From NCBI RefSeq assembly GCF_000420305.1, contig NZ_ATUR01000002.1, forward strand, positions 1 through 64,000: a DNA stretch of 64,000 bases, written 5' to 3'. The stretch comes from Novosphingopyxis baekryungensis DSM 16222 (GTDB lineage Bacteria; Pseudomonadota; Alphaproteobacteria; Sphingomonadales; Sphingomonadaceae). Below, in pieces: positions 24,136-31,665 of this stretch (within the stretch, counting starts at the first letter, position 1; every line of letters begins with the position of its first letter). The notes beneath the pieces were generated by a model. It worked only from the letters and a program-made list of their open reading frames with translations. It ran no database searches and was not told where the DNA came from. A program made the translations under genes and the position numbers.

Positions 24136-25218
24136 TCAGGCCGATCCCGGCAATCCGTTGTCGCGCGCTTTGGCAAGCGGAGCGGTCGATTGCCGCTCGA
24201 TCAGCGCGGCGGGAACACGCACGGCTTCTGCCTGTTTTTCACCGGTTTTCAGCTCTCGTATAATATGCTCGACCGCCTGAGAGACCGTCTCGGCCACCGG
24301 CTGTTCGATCGCGGTCATGGGTGGCTGTGCATGGCGCACCGCCGCGCTGTTATCGAAACTGATGATCGAAAGGTCGCCGGGCACGCACAGCTTCCTCTTC
24401 TCGGCGACCGCAAGCACGGCTAGCGCCATCCGGTCATTGCTGGCGATGATGGCGGTTGGAGAATCATCCTGCGCCAGAAGCGCATGCGCGCTGGCCAGAC
24501 CGCTTTCATAGGTGAAGTCGCCGGGCGCAAAGAGGCCATCGGTGGAGAGCCCGGCCTGGGCCATCTCGGCGCGCCAACCGTCGGTCCGCCGCTGGCTGAG
24601 GCTATATTCCGAGGACCCGCCGATCAAGCCGATGCGCTGATGGCCCAGGCCGATCAGCAACTGCGTGGCGCGGCGGGCGGAGCCTTCATCATCCATCGTG
24701 ATGGGAACGCCCGGTCCAGCGTCGCGCGATCCGATGCGCGCAAAAGGAATGCCTTGCCGATCCAGAAAGGCGATGATGACCGGGTTTTCGGAATGCGGCG
24801 GAGTCAGGATCACGCCATCGGGCTGCAGCGCGGCGAACGCGGCGGCCAGTTCGCGTTCGACATGGTCTGCATGGGTATCGACCAACTCGACCATCATGCG
24901 ATAGCCATATCGGGCACAGGTCAGCATGCCGCCCAGCAGCATCTGGCCCACCCAGTCGGACCCCTCGCGCGATTGCCAGTCGGCGATGGTGCGCGCGCGA
25001 TCATTCAGCGCCAGAATAAGGTAGCTGCGCGATCCACTCATCCGTCGCGCCGCGATGGACGGCACATAACCGAGCCGGTCGATCGCCTCCTGCACCCGTT
25101 CGCGCATGGCGGGCCGCACATTGGGTTCGTCATTGATGACGCGGCTGACCGTTTGTAGAGAGACCCCCGCATCGGACGCCACATGCTTGATCGTTACCGC
25201 CTGTCGCCGCCGGGCCAT
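24136..25218 (-). CDS. LacI-family transcriptional regulator
   Basis: The protein has 360 residues from ATG 25218; a longer frame exists but would begin inside the cupin gene. The N-terminal LacI HTH is clear: VTIKHVASDAGVSLQTVSRVINDEPNVRPAMRERVQEAIDRLGYVPS (residues 8-54). A periplasmic-binding-protein-like ligand domain (about 65-340) follows: LILALNDRA, GVILTPPHSENP, RIGLIGGSSEYSLSQRRTDGWRAEM, AIIASNDRMALAVL. The ligand is probably a sugar or derivative. Its likely operators lie at 29657-29694. It is the last gene of the TBDT-cupin-lacI run. Confidence 0.95.
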   Translation of the reverse strand: MARRRQAVTIKHVASDAGVSLQTVSRVINDEPNVRPAMRERVQEAIDRLGYVPSIAARRMSGSRSYLILALNDRARTIADWQSREGSDWVGQMLLGGMLTCARYGYRMMVELVDTHADHVERELAAAFAALQPDGVILTPPHSENPVIIAFLDRQGIPFARIGSRDAGPGVPITMDDEGSARRATQLLIGLGHQRIGLIGGSSEYSLSQRRTDGWRAEMAQAGLSTDGLFAPGDFTYESGLASAHALLAQDDSPTAIIASNDRMALAVLAVAEKRKLCVPGDLSIISFDNSAAVRHAQPPMTAIEQPVAETVSQAVEHIIRELKTGEKQAEAVRVPAALIERQSTAPLAKARDNGLPGSA

Positions 25219-25219
25219 A

Positions 25220-26281
25220 TCAGTTGTCCGTTCTTCCGAATAATCGGTCCGCATGCTGGCTGAGCCGGGTGAACAGGGCATGCCATAATTGCTTGCGATG
25301 GCCACCGTCCAGGGTGCCGAGCCCGCCGCGCATGGCATCGGGCAAATGCCGTGCCGTCGGCCCGTTATCCAGAAATACAAATTCGTCGAACATGGCGCGC
25401 CAGGCATCGCGCATCGGTTCCGGCAGGTCGCGCAGCGTCAGGATGGCGTGCAACATGGCCTCCATGGGGGAGCCGAGATCCGCATGCTCGTTCCACCAAT
25501 AGTTCATCAGGATATTGAACGGGCCAAACGCCTGGGCGTGGTGCCACCACATATAGGGTATGAACAGCGCGTCCCCGGCCTCCAGCTCGGCGATCTGTGC
25601 ATGACGGCGCGCCTCGGCAAATAGGGGGAAGCGCGCCAGATCGGCGCCGTCCAGCGGCACCATGCTGACCGGCGTGCCGGAGGGTGTGCGCTCGATCGGG
25701 CCCATGTACAGATTGGCGGTCTGCTGGGGCGGGAAGAGCGTAAAGCGCCGCCGCCCGCTGAGCACGCAGGCGATATTTTGCGACAGGTCGAAATGCGTCT
25801 GGACGGTCGTCTCGTTGCCGATCCAGAGCATGGGGTCCACTTGCGGCGGCGCATGGGGCAGCCGTTGTTCGTATAGCAGGCCGGGCATGACGGTTGCCAC
25901 CGGCGTGGCTTCCATGAACAGTGCGCCGCTCTCGGCCGAACCGTCCCGCATGGGTGCGGCCAGCCTGTCGACCAGAGCCGCCAGCGTGGAGCGGTCGCGT
26001 ACGAAATTATAGCCGGACAGATCGCTGGAATAGAAGAAGCGTCCGCCGATGTCCGCCGGGGCGCGCAAGATATCGATGGGTGAGGACGCGCCATGTTGCC
26101 TGCAATAGGCCGCCAGATCCGAGCGGTTGCCGGACAGGCGAACGATGGGCCAGTCCTTCGCGACGCCGCGCAAAATAGCGGGCTGCGCTGCCGGATAAAT
26201 AGTCTCGCGAAATTGCTCGACGCTTGGCGCCATATATTCGGCGACCGGGGCACCATCGATCGGGGGCGGGGGAAAGGCCAT
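25220..26281 (-). CDS. Cupin-8 (JmjC-like) protein
   Basis: The protein has 353 residues from ATG 26281; ATG 26332 is possible but falls inside the hairpin at 26306-26337. It matches the cupin-like (Pass1/JmjC-fold) family: PAILRGVAKDWPIVR, IDILRAP, DPMLWIGNETTVQTHFDLSQNIACVLSGRRRFTLFPP, ELEAGDALFIPYMWWHHAQA. HFD and the later His give an HxD...H iron site, so a 2-oxoglutarate hydroxylase is likely. It is recurrently adjacent to tryptophan-halogenase-like genes in sphingomonads and Caulobacter. Its substrate is unknown. Confidence 0.88.
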   Translation of the reverse strand: MAFPPPPIDGAPVAEYMAPSVEQFRETIYPAAQPAILRGVAKDWPIVRLSGNRSDLAAYCRQHGASSPIDILRAPADIGGRFFYSSDLSGYNFVRDRSTLAALVDRLAAPMRDGSAESGALFMEATPVATVMPGLLYEQRLPHAPPQVDPMLWIGNETTVQTHFDLSQNIACVLSGRRRFTLFPPQQTANLYMGPIERTPSGTPVSMVPLDGADLARFPLFAEARRHAQIAELEAGDALFIPYMWWHHAQAFGPFNILMNYWWNEHADLGSPMEAMLHAILTLRDLPEPMRDAWRAMFDEFVFLDNGPTARHLPDAMRGGLGTLDGGHRKQLWHALFTRLSQHADRLFGRTDN

Positions 26282-26305
26282 GTCGTCGCGATAGCGGAAA
26301 GGGGG

Positions 26306-26337
26306 GCCTGATGACCATCCTGCGATGGTCATCAGGC
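26306..26337. terminator. Perfect inverted repeat between TonB receptor and cupin genes
   Basis: GCCTGATGACCATC (26306-26319) pairs perfectly with GATGGTCATCAGGC (26324-26337) across a 4-base loop CTGC. On the minus strand the stem is followed by CCCCCCTTT, a weak terminator tail. Because it sits 26 bases past the receptor stop and 25 bases before the cupin start, it may attenuate read-through or protect the receptor mRNA end. Confidence 0.7.
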
Positions 26338-26362
26338 TTGCAACGGGGCGATCAAGCCACGT

Positions 26363-29300
26363 TCAGAAATCGAAGCGCGCGATCAGCGTGTAGCGGCGAT
26401 CGTTGCGGAAGGCCGAGCGCGTGACGCGTGTGCCGTCGAAATCGACCTGCTGCGTGGTCCGTGTAATCTCGTCGAGCAGGTTCACGCCCTGCACGCCGAT
26501 CTTGATCTCGTCTGTCAGCGAGAAGAAGATCGATGCATCGAGCTGTCCCGTCGATTCCCCATAAATGGGCGAGAAGGGGAAGATCACGTCGCGCGGGGTC
26601 TGCAGATATTCCGACCGCCAATTATAGGCCGCGCGGGCGGACAAGGGCCCCTTTTCGTAAAAGACCGTCGCGTTCGCGGTGTGCTTGGACACGCCGGCCA
26701 GCGGGATATTGCCGGCAAACAGACTGCGATTGCCATCCAGATCCGGATTGGTGAAATCGCCGGCATCGACATAGGTATAGGTCAGCTGCGTACCCAGGCC
26801 ATCCAGCGGGCCGGGCAGGAAATCGAAGGTGTGCTGATAGGCCAGCTCGACGCCCTTCAGGATACCGCCGCTCGTATTGTCCGGCCGGTCGACCCTGACA
26901 TCGAAATTGCTTCCATCCTGTGCCGTGAAGGATCGGATTTCAAACCCGCTGTTCACGATTCCCTTGATGTCCTTCAGGAATGCGGAAACCGTGAGCGAGC
27001 CAACCTGACTGAAATAATATTCCACTGACAGATCGTAATTCCAGCTCTCGGTAGCCGTCAGCAGGCGATTGCCGCTGCTGTAGGAAAAGAGCGGACCGGT
27101 CGCCAAAGTCCCTTCCTGGGCCAGGGTATTGGTGTTGTCACCAAGCGTACCGCCAGTGGCGTAGAGCGCCAGATCGGGCCGGAAGATGCCCTTCGACACG
27201 CCCACCCGGAAAAGCAGACCGCCGCCGATGTCCAGCTTTGCATTGAAACTGGGCAGCCAATAATCGAACGTGCTGGTGGCCGGTTCGAGGAAGCTCGGGG
27301 TGTTGAACACCGCTGCAAATTGGGCCTGGCGCGTCGGCGACAACAGACAATATCCCGGGATACCGCCGGGTGCGCCGACGGCACGCGCACAATTAGTCGC
27401 GAAATCGATTTGGCCGCCCGGCGTCAATACGAAACCGTCCGTGGTTGGAAAACCAACCGTCCCGCCCGAACGCACGCTGGTGCGCACATAGCGCAGACCG
27501 ATATTGCCGTTGAGAGACCAGCCATTATCGAAAATATTGTCCGATCCGAAATCAAGACGCCCGTACGCTGCGAAGCTTTCCTCGCTGACATCGGATATCT
27601 CTGAGGCCCGATAGGGCGTTCCTGCCACCAGGTCAGAGCGCGCATAGATCGGGATCCATGGGTTGAAAGTTAAAGACTTAGTATTGATAGCTTTCGCCTG
27701 CTCCTCGGTCAGGCCGCTCAGATACTCATCGACCAGATTGTCACCGCCGAAGAAGAAGGCGGAACCATCGCCAGCAGGGACCGGCGAATTGCCGCGCTGG
27801 AAATTGCCGAACGGATTGCGCAGCTGCGACGCAGGATATCCATTCGCGTAAACAGCGCCGCCGATCGTAGCGGGCTCGCCTGGTTGCCCAGCATTGGGGT
27901 TAGGTCGCTCCTGCCACGGCGCGGAGAGATTGCCCCAGTTCGAAAAGTTCGTGTTGCGCGTCACGCGATTGCGATCGGACCAGCGGGCGCCGAAGCGCAC
28001 CGTCTTGAAGAAGCCTGGGCCGCCATCGGCGATGTCATAATCGACATCGGCGCGCATGCTCCACAGCTCACCTTCATTGCGCACCTGATTGTCGATCAGG
28101 AACCAGTAATAGCTCTGGTTCGGGTCGGTGAAATAGGAGGCCGGAGACGCGGACGTGCCGGGTTGCAGGAACTGCACCGCCGGGACGGTGCCCGAATTGT
28201 CGAGGAAGATATCGGACGATGTCTGCATCGCGCCGATCAAACCATTTTCGTCCCGGGTCGACGTGATGTTCTGCACTTCGATATTGAAATGCAGGCGGTC
28301 GGTCGGCTGCAGCTGCAGATCGAAGGAATAATCCTCGGTCTTCGCTTCGTCTTCCCGTTGAAAACGCAGCGCTTCGGTGGGAATGCCGCCGCCTTGCGTC
28401 AGCGTTCCGCTCTCGAAAATTCCGTCGTCATTGAAGGTGAAGTTCGTGCCTGCCGCAGGGACAGGAAACAGATCGTCGTTATTGACCAGCGCGAGCAGCG
28501 AATATTCGTCGATCGTCGCTTCGGTCTTGGCGCGCAGATATTCCAGCGTCAGCACGGCGCGCCCATCGGGGCTCTCCCACTGGCCGATTGCCGAAATGGC
28601 GTTGCGATCGCGCGTCAGATCGGTGGTGCGAACGCCGGCACCCTTGGGCACGACGACCGTCCCTGCTGGCGGGAAATTCTCCGGACCGAATTGGGGATCG
28701 CCACTGAAACCGCCCGATCCGACGGCCTGCACGCGGATACAGGGCGCGTCGAGAGACGGTGCGCGGTAGCAAGGATCCGTCACCTGAGAGGCATCGGTTC
28801 TCGTCTTCAGTTTCGACTGGGCATAGCCAAGCTGCACGCCAAAGGTGCCGACGCCGGTATCGAAGCTGTGCGCCCCGAGCACGGAGAAACCGGGCGCCCA
28901 TTTTTCGGCAAAATCGCCGTAATTGGCTTCGACCGTACCGGCAATGCGCGTGCCGGGCTTGTCGAGCGGTTTGCGCGTGACGAGGTTCACCGTGCCCGAG
29001 ATGGTGCCTTCGATCATGTCGGCGGTGTTGTTCTTGAACACCTCGACGCGGCCCAGCAGCTCTGGCGAGACATCGTTGAAGCTGAGTGTGCGGCCGCCAT
29101 TGGCGGAAAAGATGTCGCGCCCGTTCAGCTCGGACCGCACGAAGGGCAGCCCGCGGATGATCACGCCAGACCCCTCGACCGAGAACCGGTCCGGATCGTT
29201 CGCCTGCTCGAAACGGCTGATGTTCACGCCGGGCACGCGCTGCAGCGCTTCGGCCACCGAACGATCGGGCAGCGCGCCGATATCCTCTGCGGTGATCACG

Positions 29301-29563
29301 TCGACAAATGTATCGGCGTCACGCTTCAGATTCTGCGCGCTTTCCAGCGAAGCGCGGAAGCCGCTTACGATGATGACGTCGTCATTGTTGACCGTGCCGC
29401 TGAGATCGTCGCTGGGGCCATCGATCTGGCCTTCTTCGGGCGGGGCGGCGGCAGGCGCTTGCTGGGCATGGGCGCCGGAGGCCGCCAGAATGGCGAGGCT
29501 GGAAGCGGTGCTCCAGTTGAGGATGTGCCGCGTAATATCACCACGGCCTGCTGCTTTGGTCAT
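26363..29563 (-). CDS. TonB-dependent outer-membrane receptor
   Basis: The protein has 1066 residues. The signal peptide has ASSLAILAASGAHAQ (cleavage near residue 34), and the likely TonB box is DDVIIVSG (about 61-68). The plug domain includes DVITAEDIGALPDRSVAEALQRVPGV and VIIRGLPFVRSELNGRDIFSANGGR, and a beta-barrel ends in YTLIARFDF. The long plug and barrel resemble carbohydrate-type receptors (TonB-dep. transporters of Caulobacter/Xanthomonas CUT loci). AGGAGGGG precedes the start. The expression is probably set by the LacI operators upstream. Confidence 0.94.
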   Translation of the reverse strand: MTKAAGRGDITRHILNWSTASSLAILAASGAHAQQAPAAAPPEEGQIDGPSDDLSGTVNNDDVIIVSGFRASLESAQNLKRDADTFVDVITAEDIGALPDRSVAEALQRVPGVNISRFEQANDPDRFSVEGSGVIIRGLPFVRSELNGRDIFSANGGRTLSFNDVSPELLGRVEVFKNNTADMIEGTISGTVNLVTRKPLDKPGTRIAGTVEANYGDFAEKWAPGFSVLGAHSFDTGVGTFGVQLGYAQSKLKTRTDASQVTDPCYRAPSLDAPCIRVQAVGSGGFSGDPQFGPENFPPAGTVVVPKGAGVRTTDLTRDRNAISAIGQWESPDGRAVLTLEYLRAKTEATIDEYSLLALVNNDDLFPVPAAGTNFTFNDDGIFESGTLTQGGGIPTEALRFQREDEAKTEDYSFDLQLQPTDRLHFNIEVQNITSTRDENGLIGAMQTSSDIFLDNSGTVPAVQFLQPGTSASPASYFTDPNQSYYWFLIDNQVRNEGELWSMRADVDYDIADGGPGFFKTVRFGARWSDRNRVTRNTNFSNWGNLSAPWQERPNPNAGQPGEPATIGGAVYANGYPASQLRNPFGNFQRGNSPVPAGDGSAFFFGGDNLVDEYLSGLTEEQAKAINTKSLTFNPWIPIYARSDLVAGTPYRASEISDVSEESFAAYGRLDFGSDNIFDNGWSLNGNIGLRYVRTSVRSGGTVGFPTTDGFVLTPGGQIDFATNCARAVGAPGGIPGYCLLSPTRQAQFAAVFNTPSFLEPATSTFDYWLPSFNAKLDIGGGLLFRVGVSKGIFRPDLALYATGGTLGDNTNTLAQEGTLATGPLFSYSSGNRLLTATESWNYDLSVEYYFSQVGSLTVSAFLKDIKGIVNSGFEIRSFTAQDGSNFDVRVDRPDNTSGGILKGVELAYQHTFDFLPGPLDGLGTQLTYTYVDAGDFTNPDLDGNRSLFAGNIPLAGVSKHTANATVFYEKGPLSARAAYNWRSEYLQTPRDVIFPFSPIYGESTGQLDASIFFSLTDEIKIGVQGVNLLDEITRTTQQVDFDGTRVTRSAFRNDRRYTLIARFDF

Positions 29564-29656
29564 GAAATGCCCCTCCTGAAATGCTCGCGCGCCGATGACG
29601 GGCGCGAATCTTCTGGCCCTGATTGGCCTTTCTATTAGTTCCAGCCTAACCGCCCA

Positions 29657-29670
29657 TGTGAGCGTTCACA
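29657..29670. promoter_or_regulatory. Putative LacI-family operator 1
   Basis: TGTGAGCGTTCACA matches the palindrome TGTGAACGTTCACA with one change in the left half. It lies in the divergent promoter between the receptor and halogenase-like genes, 94 bases upstream of the receptor start. Central CG palindromes of this type are typical for LacI-family proteins. Confidence 0.7.
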
Positions 29671-29680
29671 ACAGCGAGGA

Positions 29681-29694
29681 ATGAACGTTCACAT
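29681..29694. promoter_or_regulatory. Putative LacI-family operator 2
   Basis: ATGAACGTTCACAT contains the perfect 10-base palindrome TGAACGTTCA (29682-29691) and shares the right half CGTTCACA with operator 1. The two centres are 23 bases apart, close to two helical turns, which suits cooperative binding. It lies 90 bases before the halogenase-like start. Confidence 0.7.
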
Positions 29695-29783
29695 ATTGCG
29701 CTCTGCCTGTTACCTGCTTGCAACAATTTGCCGTTGGCGTCCAAGATGGCGATCGCGGCATGAAGGCCGGAGAGGGTGTGATT

Positions 29784-31280
29784 ATGGCTATCAGTTCGAT
29801 CATTATCGTGGGCGGCGGCACGGCCGGCTGGATGACCGCGGCGGCCCTTTCCAAGCTGGTCGGTAAACGCGGCCTGTCGGTCACGCTGATCGAATCCGAA
29901 CAGATCGGCACCGTCGGCGTGGGCGAGGCGACCATTCCGCCTTTCATCAATTTCAATCAGCTGATCGGCGTCGAGGAATCCGATATGCTGGCGGCGGCCA
30001 AGGGCAGCTTCAAACTGGGTATTCAGTTTTCCAACTGGGGGCAGCAGGGCGACAGCTATTTCCATCCTTTCGGCACCTATGGCTATGAAATCGACGGCGT
30101 GTCCTTTCACGCCATCTGGCAGCGCATGCAGGCGGCGGGGGATAAGCGCCCGCTGGCCTATTTCAGCCCGGAAACCATGGCCGCGCAATTCGGCCGTTTC
30201 GCCAAGACCGAAGGCGAGACGCGTGGCGATCTGCCCCCCATCAATTATGCCTATCATCTGGACGCCGGGCTCTATGCTGCTTTCCTGCGCAAGCTGGCCG
30301 AGGGGCGGGGCGTCCTGCGCCGGGAGGGCAAGGTGGCCGATGTCTCCTTGCATGGCGAGAACGGCCATGTCCGTTCCGTCACGCTGACCGACGGCAGCGT
30401 GATTGCGGGCGATCTGTTCGTGGATTGCTCCGGCTTTCGCGGCCTGCTGATCGAACAGGCGCTGGAGACAGGCTATGAGGACTGGAGCCACTGGCTGCCA
30501 TGCGACCGGGCCGTCGCCATTCCCTCCGCCGGCACTGGCACGGTTGCGCCCTATACCAGGGCCACCGCTAGGTCTGCGGGCTGGCAATGGGAGGTGCCGT
30601 TGCAGCATCGCAACGGCAACGGCCATGTCTATTGCTCGGCGCATATGCAGGATGACGAAGCGCTGCGCATCCTGACCGATAATATTCAGGGCGCGGCGCT
30701 GGCCGATCCCAATTTCCTGCGTTTCACCACCGGTCGCCGCAAGAAATTCTGGAACAGGAATGTGGTGGCGCTGGGGCTGTCGGCCGGCTTCATGGAGCCG
30801 CTGGAATCGACATCGATCCATCTCATCAACACCGGGATTTCGAAGCTGATCGCCTTGCTGTCGGTCGATGACATCACCCCGGCGCAGGCCGATGCGTTCA
30901 ACCGCCTGACCGGCAAGGAATATGCCCGTATCCGCGATTTCCTGATCCTGCATTATTGCGCTACCAAGCGCGATGACAGCGCGTTCTGGACCTATTGCCG
31001 CACCATGAGCATCCCGGACAGCCTGTCCGAAAAGATCGAGCTGTTCCGCCTCAACGGGCAGATATTCCGGGAAGAGGACGAACTGTTCGCCGCGACCAGC
31101 TGGGTCGCCGTGATGATGGGCCAGGGCATCTTCCCGCGCGGCTACAGTCCCATGGCCGATGCGCTGGAAGATACGAACCTGCCCAACGAATATAACGAGA
31201 TCGACAAGTCGATCCGCCACCTTATCGCCAGCATGCCGGAACACCGCGCCTTCATCGACCGGTTTCTGGAAAAGCGATAA
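29784..31280 (+). CDS. Flavin-dependent tryptophan-halogenase-like protein
   Basis: The protein has 498 residues from ATG 29784 (GGAGAGGG ribosome site). The FAD-binding motif GGGTAGW is at residues 10-16. A Lys (K77, SFKLGI) stands where halogenases have their catalytic lysine, and WQWEVP (267-272) is the WxWxIP halogenase signature. MEPLESTS (337-344) supplies the catalytic Glu-Ser pair. All key residues are kept, so halogenase activity is possible. Such genes in sphingomonad TonB-receptor loci have no known substrate. It is divergent from the receptor and shares its operators. Confidence 0.88.
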   Translation: MAISSIIIVGGGTAGWMTAAALSKLVGKRGLSVTLIESEQIGTVGVGEATIPPFINFNQLIGVEESDMLAAAKGSFKLGIQFSNWGQQGDSYFHPFGTYGYEIDGVSFHAIWQRMQAAGDKRPLAYFSPETMAAQFGRFAKTEGETRGDLPPINYAYHLDAGLYAAFLRKLAEGRGVLRREGKVADVSLHGENGHVRSVTLTDGSVIAGDLFVDCSGFRGLLIEQALETGYEDWSHWLPCDRAVAIPSAGTGTVAPYTRATARSAGWQWEVPLQHRNGNGHVYCSAHMQDDEALRILTDNIQGAALADPNFLRFTTGRRKKFWNRNVVALGLSAGFMEPLESTSIHLINTGISKLIALLSVDDITPAQADAFNRLTGKEYARIRDFLILHYCATKRDDSAFWTYCRTMSIPDSLSEKIELFRLNGQIFREEDELFAATSWVAVMMGQGIFPRGYSPMADALEDTNLPNEYNEIDKSIRHLIASMPEHRAFIDRFLEKR

Positions 31281-31500
31281 GGCCGATCAGGATCCGCCAT
31301 GGATGGCTGAATGGCAGATATTCCCCTGCGATCGACCCAAGGGCCAAGGATTGGAGCCTCTACGGCGTTGAGAATTGGGCTTGCCAGACGCAGCTTTGCC
31401 GAGAGCTGCGGTCGCAGGTGATCGTGCCCGGTTTATGGCTGCTTGTACGGGGTTGGCATCTGCCGCATGTGTTTGCGCACATCGTACCAATACACCGCGC

Positions 31501-31520
31501 AAAAAATGGCTATTTTGCCA
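31501..31520 (-). terminator. Probable terminator of tRNA-Glu
   Basis: On the minus strand, TGGC-AAAATA-GCCA is followed by six T, 24 bases after the tRNA 3' end. A small GGGA/TCCC hairpin precedes it. The stem is short, so the call is moderate. Confidence 0.5.
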
Positions 31521-31543
31521 ATTGTTGCGGGATAATGTCCCGG

Positions 31544-31619
31544 TGGTGACCCCTACGGGAATCGAACCCGTGTTTCAGCCGTGAAAGGGCCGCGTCCTGG
31601 ACCGCTAGACGAAGGGGCC
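31544..31619 (-). tRNA. tRNA-Glu (anticodon UUC)
   Basis: Read on the minus strand, the 76-base gene starts GGCCCCT and ends AGGGGTC-A-CCA, with the 3' CCA encoded. The acceptor stem pairs over 7 positions with one G-U. The anticodon loop CTTTCAC gives UUC, and the T arm ACGGG-TTCGAAT-CCCGT is perfect. The encoded CCA and the promoter just upstream indicate a functional gene. Confidence 0.96.
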
Positions 31620-31637
31620 TCCGCCGGGAAGATGCGC

Positions 31638-31665
31638 GTTTAAGGAACAGAATCGCCGCGGTCAA
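31638..31665 (-). promoter_or_regulatory. Sigma-70-type promoter of tRNA-Glu
   Basis: On the minus strand, TTGACC (31665-31660) is followed by a 16-base spacer and TTAAAC (31643-31638), 18 bases before the tRNA 5' end. The -35 hexamer overlaps the recJ stop codon, so the tRNA promoter is embedded in the end of recJ. Confidence 0.65.

Noticed and set aside
23916-24176. An 86-codon minus frame after lacI
   Set aside because: No similarity, overlaps the lacI end in another frame and has no ribosome site.
27884-31244. Long frames antisense to the TonB receptor and the halogenase-like gene
   Set aside because: Both opposite genes carry full family signatures; the shadow products are His/Arg-rich and lack motifs.
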